The notes under the pieces: model-generated
What the model saw: the letters and a program-made list of their open reading frames with translations, nothing else
What the model was told of the DNA's origin: nothing
The model's database searches: none
Virus record (IMG/VR): IMGVR_UViG_3300036398_000090
Span: 1-30,059 of that record
DNA length: 30,059 nucleotides
Origin: a virus
Reading direction: 5' to 3' (one strand)
Shown: piece by piece, positions 9,315-16,036 of the stretch
How the letters are laid out: each line of letters starts with the position of its first letter
How positions within the stretch are numbered: the first letter of the stretch is position 1
Made by a program: the position numbers and the translations under genes

Positions 9315-9794
9315 ATGAGCAACAACTACTGGGATGAAGACGAAGACGACCTAGATACTGACAACGAAGTGCAGATGGACGGAAGTGACTTACTTAAAAA
9401 GTTACGGAAAGCCAAGCGCAACGATGAAAAGCGTATCAAAGAACTCACTGAGCAACTTGAGCAATTATCCAAGACGCAGCGTGAGCGTACAGTCAAAGAA
9501 GTCCTAGACAAGAAGGGTGTCAATCCAAAGGCACAAAGATTAATCCTAAAAGACTTGGATGATATTACCGAAGAGTCAGTTAATTCTTGGCTTGAAGATA
9601 ATGGAGACTTGTTTGGATTAACACAGCCAGAGGTAAATCAAGAGCAAGAACTAAATCGTGCAGCCTTACGGCAGCAAGATGTAGTTACTCAACTTGGTAT
9701 GACCCCTGACCGAGCAGATGATTTATTGAATAGAATTAACAGTGCGGAAACCGCAGAAGAACTCCATTCAATTATCTACTCTCAAAGACAGTAA
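9315..9794 (+). CDS. Capsid scaffolding protein
   Basis: 159 aa from ATG 9315, which has AAGGG (9301-9305) at 9-nt spacing. A TTG at 9282 in the same frame would add 11 residues but lies inside the structured leader and has no SD. The protein is very acidic at the N-terminus (YWDEDEDDLDTDNE). It then has a strongly charged coiled coil (about residues 24-60, KKLRKAKRNDEKRIKELTEQ) and a helical C-terminal region. This is the standard scaffold pattern: a coiled coil that guides procapsid assembly and is then expelled or degraded. It lies directly before the major capsid gene, as scaffold genes usually do. Identification is by composition and synteny, not by a motif. Confidence 0.78.
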   Translation: MSNNYWDEDEDDLDTDNEVQMDGSDLLKKLRKAKRNDEKRIKELTEQLEQLSKTQRERTVKEVLDKKGVNPKAQRLILKDLDDITEESVNSWLEDNGDLFGLTQPEVNQEQELNRAALRQQDVVTQLGMTPDRADDLLNRINSAETAEELHSIIYSQRQ

Positions 9795-9813
9795 TACATA
9801 GTAATTTCACAAC

Positions 9814-9828
9814 TCACCTTGGAGGTGA
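9814..9828 (+). promoter_or_regulatory. Hairpin on the major capsid ribosome binding site
   Basis: TCACCT (9814-9819), loop TGG (9820-9822, read T-G-G) and AGGTGA (9823-9828) form a 6-bp perfect hairpin. Its 3' arm lies within the SD GGAGGTGA (9821-9828), 3 nt before the capsid ATG. The 5' arm mimics the 16S anti-SD sequence, so it can sequester the SD. The strong SD explains high capsid expression, and the hairpin suggests it can be gated. Regulatory meaning is inferred. Confidence 0.5.
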
Positions 9829-9831
9829 CAA

Positions 9832-11025
9832 ATGCCTAACGCATTCACAAGTACAGGGTCCGCCACACTCGGCGGTACCTCTGGTGGTGCAGGTCTAGTC
9901 CAGCAAGCGTATGACCGCTTACTGGAGTTTGCTCTTCGTTCAGAACCGCTAATCCGTTCAGTCGCAGATAAGACACCTGCTCGCCAATCAATCCCAGGCT
10001 CAACCGTTGTTCTACAGCGTTACGTTGACTTGGCTAAAAATACTACTCCTCTGACAGAAACAACTGACCCAGATGCAGTAGCACTATCAACACCAACCAA
10101 TGTTCCTATTACTCTACAAGAGTACGGAAACTCTGTGTTGGTAACTCGCGCACTGGAACTCTTCAGCCTTGCTGATGTAGACCCAGCAATCGCAAACATC
10201 ATTGCTTTCAACCTAGCAGATTCTATTGATGAGGTCGCAATGACAACATTGCGTGCTGGTCAGAATAAAATCTTTGGTGGCAACGCTACATCAACCGTAA
10301 CAGTTGATGCTTCAGACACAATTGACTCAGCGGACATCCGCAAGGCAGTTGCTAAGTTGCGTTCTAACAAGGCTGTTGGACGCAAGGGTTCACTCTACTG
10401 GGCTGGTATCCACCCAGAAGTATCACACGACCTACGTGCCGAGTCCTCTTCAGGACAGGGCTGGTTGCTACCTAACCAATACGGTTCTTCACAGGACCGC
10501 ATTTGGGCAGGAGAAATCGGTAACTACGAAGGCGCATACTATGTTGAATCAGCACGTATGTACAACGCTAAGACTGGTGCAAACCAGACAGCACTCGCAA
10601 CTGCATCAGCAGTAAGCGGTGCTTCAGGTGCATTTACAATCGTAGCAGCAAACGCTGCTTTCGGTGGACGTGCTGAAGTTGGAGATAAAATCTCTGGTAC
10701 AAACGTAGGTACTGATGCAAAGATTACAGCAATTTCTGTTGGTGCAACAAACACTACATATACTGTAGACGTTGCTAACTCAGGAACCGTAGGAACTAAT
10801 ACTCTTACAGTAACTCCAGTAACACGTGTTTATAACACAATCGTATGTGGACAGCAAGCAATGGCACAAGCCGTTGCTGAAGAACCACACACAGTTATCG
10901 GACCAGTAGTTGACAAGTTAATGCGTCACCGCCCAATGGGTTGGTACGGCGTACTTGGCTTTGCTATCTACCGTGAAGATGCATTGTATCGCCTAGAAAC
11001 AGGCTCATCAATCGCTGCTCTTTAG
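9832..11025 (+). CDS. Major capsid protein, N4-gp56 family (HK97 fold)
   Basis: 397 aa with a near-perfect SD (GGAGGTGA). Recognisable N4-gp56-family landmarks: KTPARQSIPGSTVVLQRYVD near residue 47, TTPLTETTDPDAVALS near 67-83, the ITLQEYGNSVLVTRALELFS segment near 92-111, then LADSIDEVAMTTLRAGQ. Further on are GIHPEVSHDLRAE near 192 and VVDKLMRHRPMGWYGVLGFA near 360-380. This subunit builds the icosahedral shell. A Thr/Ala/Gly-rich stretch (about residues 245-330) interrupts the usual path between the ARMYN and RVYNTIV elements. It has the look of a small beta domain that could be displayed on the capsid surface. The gene sits after the scaffold and before a GC-rich hairpin, the usual arrangement for a highly expressed capsid gene. 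Confidence 0.9.
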   Translation: MPNAFTSTGSATLGGTSGGAGLVQQAYDRLLEFALRSEPLIRSVADKTPARQSIPGSTVVLQRYVDLAKNTTPLTETTDPDAVALSTPTNVPITLQEYGNSVLVTRALELFSLADVDPAIANIIAFNLADSIDEVAMTTLRAGQNKIFGGNATSTVTVDASDTIDSADIRKAVAKLRSNKAVGRKGSLYWAGIHPEVSHDLRAESSSGQGWLLPNQYGSSQDRIWAGEIGNYEGAYYVESARMYNAKTGANQTALATASAVSGASGAFTIVAANAAFGGRAEVGDKISGTNVGTDAKITAISVGATNTTYTVDVANSGTVGTNTLTVTPVTRVYNTIVCGQQAMAQAVAEEPHTVIGPVVDKLMRHRPMGWYGVLGFAIYREDALYRLETGSSIAAL

Positions 11026-11032
11026 TAGCAAT

Positions 11033-11060
11033 GGGGGGTAGGGCGCAAGCCCTGCCCCTC
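11033..11060 (+). terminator. GC-rich hairpin after capsid gene (attenuator or 3'-stabiliser)
   Basis: GGGGTAGGGC (11035-11044), GNRA-type tetraloop GCAA (11045-11048) and GCCCTGCCCC (11049-11058) give a 10-bp stem with one G-U pair, extendable by two more pairs. No U-run follows (TCTCTAAAC), so it is probably a partial terminator or an mRNA 3' stabiliser that keeps capsid transcript above its downstream neighbours. Confidence 0.55.
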
Positions 11061-11077
11061 TCTAAACAGAGGACAAT

Positions 11078-11347
11078 ATGACTACATATATTTTTGAGCC
11101 ACCAATAGTTAGAGAAGGTCCATCAGGTGGACACCGTCTGTTTAGTTTTTATAAGTTAAATGTTGGTATCAGTATTATTAAAGATGCTGGAGTATACAGA
11201 CAAGTCCGTTACTTAACAGATGAAGATTTAAGAAGTTATCAAGAAGTTTATCTAGGTGGTAATAAACACGTAGTTGATGCAACTACTAGAGCCGCATTAA
11301 TTGCTGGCGGTGTTGGTGTTACTGCAGATAATTTTACAGCACAGTAG
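11078..11347 (+). CDS. Small hypothetical protein after capsid
   Basis: 89 aa, unrecognised. ATG at 11078 with SD AGAGGA (11067-11072). Beta-type N-terminus (TTYIFEPPIV), a GGHRLFSFYKLNVGISIIKD segment, then YRQVRYLTDEDLRSYQEVYL and a Gly/Ala-rich end (AALIAGGVGVTADNFTAQ). It has no Cys and no TM segment. As the first gene after the capsid hairpin, it could be a decoration or head-completion protein, but only position supports this. The stop at 11347 is 8 nt before the next ATG. Confidence 0.65.
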   Translation: MTTYIFEPPIVREGPSGGHRLFSFYKLNVGISIIKDAGVYRQVRYLTDEDLRSYQEVYLGGNKHVVDATTRAALIAGGVGVTADNFTAQ

Positions 11348-11355
11348 GGGACAAC

Positions 11356-11814
11356 ATGGAATGCGACCATATAAGTAAAGTTATTAATTGGGCATATGAA
11401 TTAAAAAATGGTCAGATGAATCAATATGTATCTTTATATGGGTGCACTAAATGTGATGCTACATCACCTAAACCATTTGTAAGCAAAGAAGAAGTTTACG
11501 TAACAGACCACAGCAATTGTAATTTTAATCCTTGCTTTGGATGCAAGGCTAAGGGATTACAGTTAAGCACAGGCGATGCTAATGGAAGAGCCGCTATGCC
11601 AAAGCGTAAGTGGGAAGGCGAATTAGCAAGATATAAAGAAGCACGCAGACAAGGTATCCAACCAGCAGGGACAACAATGGATAAAATTATTGCTGCGGAA
11701 AAAGCATCAGAGAATTTGGGTCGGGCTTACAATGCAGAGAAAGACCCAAATGCAAAATCCATAGATAAAAGAACCGCTAACGCAATCAACGAGGTAAAGA
11801 AAGCAGGACTATAA
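11356..11814 (+). CDS. Cys/His-rich zinc-binding-type protein, 152 aa
   Basis: The N-terminal 65 residues contain C3, H5, C30, C33 (CTKC), H52, C55, C60 and C63 (CFGC), enough ligands for two zinc sites. The C-terminal half is basic and helical (KRKWEGELARYKEARRQGIQ, then DKIIAAEKASENLG) with no Cys. SD GGGGACAAC precedes ATG 11356. The family is unknown to me. A zinc ribbon plus a basic helical tail suggests nucleic-acid or protein binding. It stands at the head of the Lys-rich gene cassette and shares a TAATG overlap with the next small gene, so it may be co-translated with it. Confidence 0.68.
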   Translation: MECDHISKVINWAYELKNGQMNQYVSLYGCTKCDATSPKPFVSKEEVYVTDHSNCNFNPCFGCKAKGLQLSTGDANGRAAMPKRKWEGELARYKEARRQGIQPAGTTMDKIIAAEKASENLGRAYNAEKDPNAKSIDKRTANAINEVKKAGL

Positions 11815-11945
11815 TGCCTAAAGTAGGAAAAATGTCATTCCCATACACAGCAAAAGGTATGGCAGAAGCAAAGATGGCAAGTAAGAAGACTGGTAAGAAG
11901 ATGGTCAAGAAGACTGCTATGAAAAAGATGGGCAAGAAGAAGTAA
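11814..11945 (+). CDS. 43-aa Lys/Met-rich basic miniprotein
   Basis: Starts in a TAATG overlap at 11814 and ends in another at 11945. The N-terminal third (MPKVGKMSFPYTAKGMAEAK) is followed by a run of Lys, Met, Gly and Thr (KKTGKKMVKKTAMKKMGKKK). Almost half of the C-terminal 25 residues are Lys. This is the first of six consecutive tiny basic genes. The exact stop/start overlaps and composition shared with its neighbours argue that it is real despite its size. DNA condensation in the virion, or binding to packaged DNA, is a guess from charge. Confidence 0.65.
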   Translation: MPKVGKMSFPYTAKGMAEAKMASKKTGKKMVKKTAMKKMGKKK

Positions 11946-12169
11946 TGGCAACACCAAAGCCAACTCCTAAACCTAAGGTTATGGCTAAGCCTACTGCTAA
12001 GGCAACTGTTAAGCCTAAGCCTAAGGCTACACCAGTGCCTAAGTTTACAGCACCTAGCGTTGCTGAGTTCCGAAAGTCTGCTGCATATAAAACAGACTCA
12101 ATGACTTACAAAGAGTATGTAGATGCATCATATGATGTTTACAAATATAAATTAAAGAGAGGCAAGTAA
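11945..12169 (+). CDS. 74-aa Pro/Lys-rich protein with C-terminal Tyr-rich domain
   Basis: The N-terminal about 37 residues are Lys-Pro-Thr-Ala repeats (ATPKPTPKPKVMAKPTAKAT), reminiscent of histone H1-like tails. A small folded part then carries SVAEFRKSAAYKTDSMTYKE and YVDASYDVYKYKLKRGK, in which Tyr recurs. It starts in a TAATG overlap with the 43-aa gene and directly abuts the next ATG. Function unknown; charge and composition suggest binding to nucleic acid or to an acidic capsid surface. Confidence 0.65.
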   Translation: MATPKPTPKPKVMAKPTAKATVKPKPKATPVPKFTAPSVAEFRKSAAYKTDSMTYKEYVDASYDVYKYKLKRGK

Positions 12170-12331
12170 ATGCCTAAAGGTATGGGCTTTAAAGCCGCAC
12201 AAAAGTCTATTGCTAAAAAGCAAAACGTTTCTATGGAATCTGCTGGAGCAATTTTAGCATCAGGTGCACGCAAAGCATCACCAGCAGCAAAAAAGAAAAA
12301 TCCTAATCTTAAGAAGGTTAAAGGAAAGTAA
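12170..12331 (+). CDS. 53-aa basic miniprotein
   Basis: ATG at 12170 directly follows the previous stop, and the stop at 12331 is directly followed by the next ATG. Sequence begins PKGMGFKAAQKSIAKKQNVS, has a short helix (MESAGAILASGARKAS) and ends with a Lys-rich tail (AAKKKNPNLKKVKGK). It belongs to the same Lys-rich series. No family recognised. Confidence 0.62.
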   Translation: MPKGMGFKAAQKSIAKKQNVSMESAGAILASGARKASPAAKKKNPNLKKVKGK

Positions 12332-12589
12332 ATGGCTGACCCACGACTAAAGCGAGCAGGAGTATCTGGGTTTAATAAACCGAAGCGTACACCAAGCCAC
12401 CCTAAGAAGTCACATATTGTTGTGGCTAAAGAAGGTGACAAGGTCAAGACTATTCGCTTTGGTCAGCAGGGTGTTACTGGTGACAGAAAGCCAACACCAC
12501 GACAGGCTTCTTTTAAAGCACGTCATGCTAAAAATATTGCTAAAGGAAAAATGAGTGCTGCATATTGGGCAGATAAGGTGAAGTGGTAA
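12332..12589 (+). CDS. 85-aa basic phage protein
   Basis: Very basic: RLKRAGVSGFNKPKRTPSHP, then a short beta part (SHIVVAKEGDKVKTIRFGQQ), then QASFKARHAKNIAKGKMSAA and a Trp-containing end (YWADKVKW). I recall proteins with the R..GV.GFNKPKRTP...KSH and IRFGQQGV..G signature from genomes of aquatic phages and giant viruses, where they are uncharacterised. The gene abuts the previous stop and overlaps the next gene as TAATG. The ordered beta segment sets it apart from the purely Lys-rich neighbours. Probably a virion or DNA-binding protein, by context. Confidence 0.7.
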   Translation: MADPRLKRAGVSGFNKPKRTPSHPKKSHIVVAKEGDKVKTIRFGQQGVTGDRKPTPRQASFKARHAKNIAKGKMSAAYWADKVKW

Positions 12590-12771
12590 TGGCTGCTAAG
12601 AAAAAATCTACAGTTAATGCTGCTGGTAACTATACTAAGCCAGGCATGCGTGCTTCATTGTTTAAAAAAATTAAGGCTGGTTCTAAGGGTGGAGACCCTG
12701 GAGAATGGTCAGCGCGTAAAGCACAACTACTAGCGGTTCAATATAAAAAGGCAGGCGGAGGCTACAAGTAA
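12589..12771 (+). CDS. 60-aa basic protein, DUF5872-like
   Basis: I choose ATG 12589 (TAATG overlap) over the GTG at 12583, which would overlap more without a better SD. The protein has an N-terminal Lys run and then GNYTKPGMRASLFKKIKAGS followed by KGGDPGEWSARKAQLLA and a YKKAGGGYK end. The motif KGG.PG.WSARKAQ...Y...GGGY is one I associate with DUF5872, a small family in viruses and bacteria of unknown function. The domain assignment is from memory. It is in the basic-protein cassette and overlaps the next ATG as TAATG. Confidence 0.7.
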   Translation: MAAKKKSTVNAAGNYTKPGMRASLFKKIKAGSKGGDPGEWSARKAQLLAVQYKKAGGGYK

Positions 12772-13007
12772 TGGCACTTGCTAAATCGCAGAAGTCTTTA
12801 AAAAACTGGACTGCACAGAAGTGGAAAACTTCTGACGGCAAACCATCAAAAGGCAAAAAAAGATATTTGCCTGCTGCTGCTTGGGCTTCTTTAAGCCCAT
12901 CAGAAAAAGCAGCAACTAATAAAGCCAAGGCTGCAGGTAATGCCAAAGGTAAACAATTTGTTAAGCAACCTAAATCAATTGCAAAGAAAACGGCGGGGTA
13001 TAGATAA
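12771..13007 (+). CDS. 78-aa basic phage protein
   Basis: Sequence features: KSLKNWTAQKWKTSDGKPSK, KKRYLPAAAWASLSPSEKAA and an Ala/Lys/Gly-rich end (KGKQFVKQPKSIAKKTAGYR). The pattern KSLK.WT.QKW.T..GKPS...RYLP...W..L...E..AT...K is familiar to me from aquatic phage genomes, where it often lies beside the DUF5872-type protein. No biochemical role is known to me. It starts and ends in TAATG overlaps and is the last gene of the basic cassette, directly coupled to the connector-like gene. Confidence 0.7.
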   Translation: MALAKSQKSLKNWTAQKWKTSDGKPSKGKKRYLPAAAWASLSPSEKAATNKAKAAGNAKGKQFVKQPKSIAKKTAGYR

Positions 13008-13954
13008 TGGCTACATTATCAGATATGATTAATGAAGTGTCTATTAACCTTTCAGGTTATACACTTCAGCAAGACCGTGCTACTCACATTACTGCGGATG
13101 TACCAGCAACTGCCTCAACTATTGCAGCACCAATTAACCTATCCCTTGCATCTACTGACAGCGTAGGTAAGGGTATTATTGAAATTGATGAAGAACTATT
13201 TTGGGTAGATAACTATGACCGAGTTGGTAACACTGCAACTATTGCTCCCTATGGTAGAGCATATTTAGGTACTACTCTTGCTTCACATACAGCAGGTACT
13301 AAGGTTACTATTGCTCCTACATTCCCACGCTTTGTAATTAAACGTGCAATTAACGATACTATTAATGCTATTGGCTCATCTATCTTTGCAGCCAAGACAA
13401 CTACAATTACTTCTAATCTTGCTACATCAGCCTTTAGATTACCTGCTACTGGTGATAGCCTAAACATTCGTTCTGTTCTTGCTGTTGCATATGAAGCAAT
13501 AGGTCCAAGTAAAGAATGGATACCTATTCGTAGTTGGCGTTTTGATGGTAATGCTAACTCAAGTGCATTTACTAGCGAGCAAACTATATCTATCTACGAC
13601 ATGATTACTTCAGGTAGAACTATTCAAGTTGTTTATTCTACTGACCCATCTGTCTTTCCAGAACTAGCAACTACTGCATTAACTAATGCACAGGTTTTTG
13701 AAACAGTATCAGGTCTTCCAGCCTCATGTAAAGACCTAGTTATTCTTGGTGCTACTTATCGTCTGCTATCTAATCTTGACCCAGCGCGTGCTGCAATGAT
13801 TAGCCCACAGGCAGATGAGACAGATTCCAAGCGTCCGTATGGTTCATCTCAATCTATTACAAGACAAGTTTATGCTTTGTTTACTCAAAGACTAAGCGAA
13901 GAAATAAAGAATCAGCAAGACAAATATCCTATCCGTGTCCACTATTCCCTTTGA
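13007..13954 (+). CDS. Putative head-tail connector / tail adaptor protein, 315 aa
   Basis: ATG in a TAATG overlap. The N-terminus is TLSDMINEVSINLSGYTLQQ, then a beta-rich region with an EIDEELFWVDNYDRVGNTAT core and APYGRAYLGTTLASHTAGT. A helix (RFVIKRAINDTINAIGSSIF) follows near residue 106, then a second beta region. The C-terminus is helical (LVILGATYRLLSNLDPARAA, then QVYALFTQRLSEEIKNQQDK). The beta part near residues 35-100 resembles segments found in phage fibre and neck proteins that carry an E(E/L)..V......VTV.RG....A..H..G signature. A similar motif recurs at the start of the next gene. A neck or tail-adaptor role is inferred from its place before the fibre and from its helical ends. 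Confidence 0.5.
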   Translation: MATLSDMINEVSINLSGYTLQQDRATHITADVPATASTIAAPINLSLASTDSVGKGIIEIDEELFWVDNYDRVGNTATIAPYGRAYLGTTLASHTAGTKVTIAPTFPRFVIKRAINDTINAIGSSIFAAKTTTITSNLATSAFRLPATGDSLNIRSVLAVAYEAIGPSKEWIPIRSWRFDGNANSSAFTSEQTISIYDMITSGRTIQVVYSTDPSVFPELATTALTNAQVFETVSGLPASCKDLVILGATYRLLSNLDPARAAMISPQADETDSKRPYGSSQSITRQVYALFTQRLSEEIKNQQDKYPIRVHYSL

Positions 13955-13965
13955 TAGGCAGATAA

Positions 13966-15705
13966 ATGACAAATAGAAAATACTCATCCAGAGCACAACA
14001 GACCACACTAAGCAGTGCTATTACTTCTACTGCTACAACTATGACCGTAGGTTCTGGTTCTAACCTAATGGGTGGTAGAACACCTGCAGTAGGTGAAACC
14101 TATACAGTTGTCATTGACCCTGATACAGCCCTTGAAGAAATTGTAGACGTAAGTAATTACACATCTGGCAATACTCTTACTATTGCCCGTGGTATAGAAA
14201 ATAGCGGTAATGGTGTAGCCCACTCTGCTGGTGCGGTAGTTAGACATATGGTTACTGGTCGTGATTTAAGAGAAGCCAATGAACATATTGAAGGAACTCT
14301 TGCTGCTCACGCAGCAACTACTTCTACTGAACTTAGAGGCGTTATTTCTGACGAAACAGGTACTGGCTCTTTAGTATTTGCTACATCTCCTACTCTTGTA
14401 ACTCCAGCACTTGGCACTCCAGCATCTGGAGTTATGACAAACGTAACTGGACTTCCTCTTACAACTGCTGTAACTGGAACTCTTCCAGTAGCCAATGGTG
14501 GTACTGGAGTTACAACTTCAACTGGTACTGGAGCAACAGTTCGTGATACTAGTCCAACTTTGTCTAGCCCTACTATTACTGGTACTGGTACTATTGCAGG
14601 AACATTTACTGGAAACATTACAGGTAACGTAACTGGCAATGTAACTGGCAATGTGACAGGCAACGTAACTGGCTCATCTGGTTCAACTACAGGTAACGCA
14701 GCCACAGCCACAGCCTTTGCTACGGGACGTACAATCAGCCTTGCAGGAGATGTAAGCGGCACTTCTGCATCATTCGATGGAACTGCTAATGCTTCCATTA
14801 CAGTAGCCATTGCAGCCAATACAATCGTAGATGCTGACATCAATGCCAGTGCAGCAATTGCACTTAGCAAATTGGCTACCGACCCGTTGGCTCGCGCCAA
14901 CCACACAGGTACACAGACAGCCTCAACTATTTCAGACTTTGATACACAAGTTCGTACATCTCGCTTAGACCAGATGGCAGTACCAACTGCTGCCGTGTCA
15001 GTAAACAGTCAGAAGATTACAAATCTTGATACACCAACCGCATCAGCAGATGCTGCAAATAAAGGTTATGTAGATACTTCTATCTCCAACCTTATTGATG
15101 GTGCTCCATCTACCCTTGACACACTTAATGAGATTGCAGCAGCCTTGGCTGATACAGCAAACTTCTCAGACACAGTAGTACTCAAGTCTGGTAGCACAAT
15201 GACTGGTGCTCTGGCTATGGGAACCAACAAGATTACAGGTCTTGGTGACCCAACTAATGCACAGGATGCAGCAACTAAGAACTATATTGACACAGCATCA
15301 ATTGCTCCAAGCAACTTGACTGGTCCTATTACCTCTGTTGGTCCTGCAACATCTGTAGCATCACAGACAGGTACTGGCAGCAAGTTCGTAATGGACAATA
15401 CTCCAACACTTATTACCCCTGTGCTTGGTGTGGCTACTGCTACATCTATCAACGGAACAACTATTCCATCCAGCAAGACTCTTGTGGCTACAGACTCAAC
15501 AGCCTTTGTTGTGCCTAGCCAAACCAGCAATGCTGGTAAGTATTTAACTACAGATGGAACTACATCTTCTTGGGGTGTCGTAGATGCCCTACCAAGTCAG
15601 ACAGGCAATTCAGGAAAATATCTAACCACAAACGGAACAGCCGCTTCGTGGGCATCAATCGTAACAGACCCAACACCGTCAATCTTTATGCTTATGGGAG
15701 CGTGA
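13966..15705 (+). CDS. Tail fibre protein with collagen-like/beta repeats, 579 aa
   Basis: The N-terminus (residues 1-100) repeats the beta signature of the upstream gene: [20 protein letters not shown] and then [20 protein letters not shown]. This may be the virion-attachment part. The shaft has motifs typical of phage fibres: [39 protein letters not shown], five GN(I/V)T repeats (14611-14670), [36 protein letters not shown] and [19 protein letters not shown]. Two copies of QT.N.GKYLTT.GT..SW lie near residues 517-570. The end is FMLMGA. It should mediate host binding or carry the adhesins encoded downstream. SD is weak, and the start sits 11 nt after the previous stop. Confidence 0.85.
   Translation: MTNRKYSSRAQQTTLSSAITSTATTMTVGSGSNLMGGRTPAVGETYTVVIDPDTALEEIVDVSNYTSGNTLTIARGIENSGNGVAHSAGAVVRHMVTGRDLREANEHIEGTLAAHAATTSTELRGVISDETGTGSLVFATSPTLVTPALGTPASGVMTNVTGLPLTTAVTGTLPVANGGTGVTTSTGTGATVRDTSPTLSSPTITGTGTIAGTFTGNITGNVTGNVTGNVTGNVTGSSGSTTGNAATATAFATGRTISLAGDVSGTSASFDGTANASITVAIAANTIVDADINASAAIALSKLATDPLARANHTGTQTASTISDFDTQVRTSRLDQMAVPTAAVSVNSQKITNLDTPTASADAANKGYVDTSISNLIDGAPSTLDTLNEIAAALADTANFSDTVVLKSGSTMTGALAMGTNKITGLGDPTNAQDAATKNYIDTASIAPSNLTGPITSVGPATSVASQTGTGSKFVMDNTPTLITPVLGVATATSINGTTIPSSKTLVATDSTAFVVPSQTSNAGKYLTTDGTTSSWGVVDALPSQTGNSGKYLTTNGTAASWASIVTDPTPSIFMLMGA
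14611..14670 (+). repeat. Five in-frame 12-nt repeats (GNIT/GNVT) in tail fibre
   Basis: Five consecutive 12-nt units encode [20 protein letters not shown]. They differ at synonymous third positions (GGTAACGTAACT, GGCAATGTAACT, GGCAATGTGACA, GGCAACGTAACT), so the repeat is old or selected at protein level, yet it could still slip. It corresponds to a short repeat in the fibre shaft. Confidence 0.85.
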
Positions 15706-15709
15706 AACA

Positions 15710-16036
15710 ATGGCTAAAAAAGTCCTAGGACAATCTAATCCGTCAGCAACTACTGCTACTACACTCTACACAGTTCCCTCTGCTAAAGAGGCTGTAGTCT
15801 CAAGTATCTCAGTTGCTAATCTAACATCAACTGCTGCTACGTTTCGTATTGCTATCCGCCCTGCGGGTGCAACACTAGCAAACGTGCATTACTTTGCTTA
15901 CGACATCACAGTAGGTGCATCAGATACTACAGTTATTACTGTTGGTCTTACCCTTGCAACTACAGATGTAGTAACAGTTTATGCATCAACTGCTAACCTT
16001 GTATTCCACGCGTATGGTGATGAGGCTTCTGTCTAA
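15710..16036 (+). CDS. Small beta-sandwich-type virion protein, 108 aa
   Basis: ATG at 15710 follows the fibre stop by 4 nt. The sequence alternates Val/Thr/Ala in beta-strand fashion: TLYTVPSAKEAVVSSISVAN, STAATFRIAIRPAGATLANV, YDITVGASDTTVITVGLTLA and VVTVYASTANLVFHAYGDEA. I recall proteins of this kind (N-terminal LGQ..P.A...T.LYTVP, then ISVAN......FRIA) next to fibre genes in many aquatic phages. Likely a fibre-associated or decorating beta-sandwich. It ends in a TAATG overlap with the first glycine-rich adhesin, so co-assembly with the adhesins is plausible. Confidence 0.72.
   Translation: MAKKVLGQSNPSATTATTLYTVPSAKEAVVSSISVANLTSTAATFRIAIRPAGATLANVHYFAYDITVGASDTTVITVGLTLATTDVVTVYASTANLVFHAYGDEASV

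Noticed and set aside
9282-9315. TTG start for scaffold giving a longer protein
   Set aside because: No SD, lies in the structured leader; ATG 9315 has SD AAGGG at 9-nt spacing.
14611-14670. Short regular repeats considered as CRISPR-like
   Set aside because: Units are contiguous 12-nt coding repeats with no spacers, in frame with the fibre gene.
14307-14906. 199-aa open frame antisense to the tail fibre
   Set aside because: Its Pro/Val/Ala-rich, repetitive sequence ([17 protein letters not shown]) simply mirrors the GNVT repeats and biased codons of the fibre on the other strand; no SD or motif.
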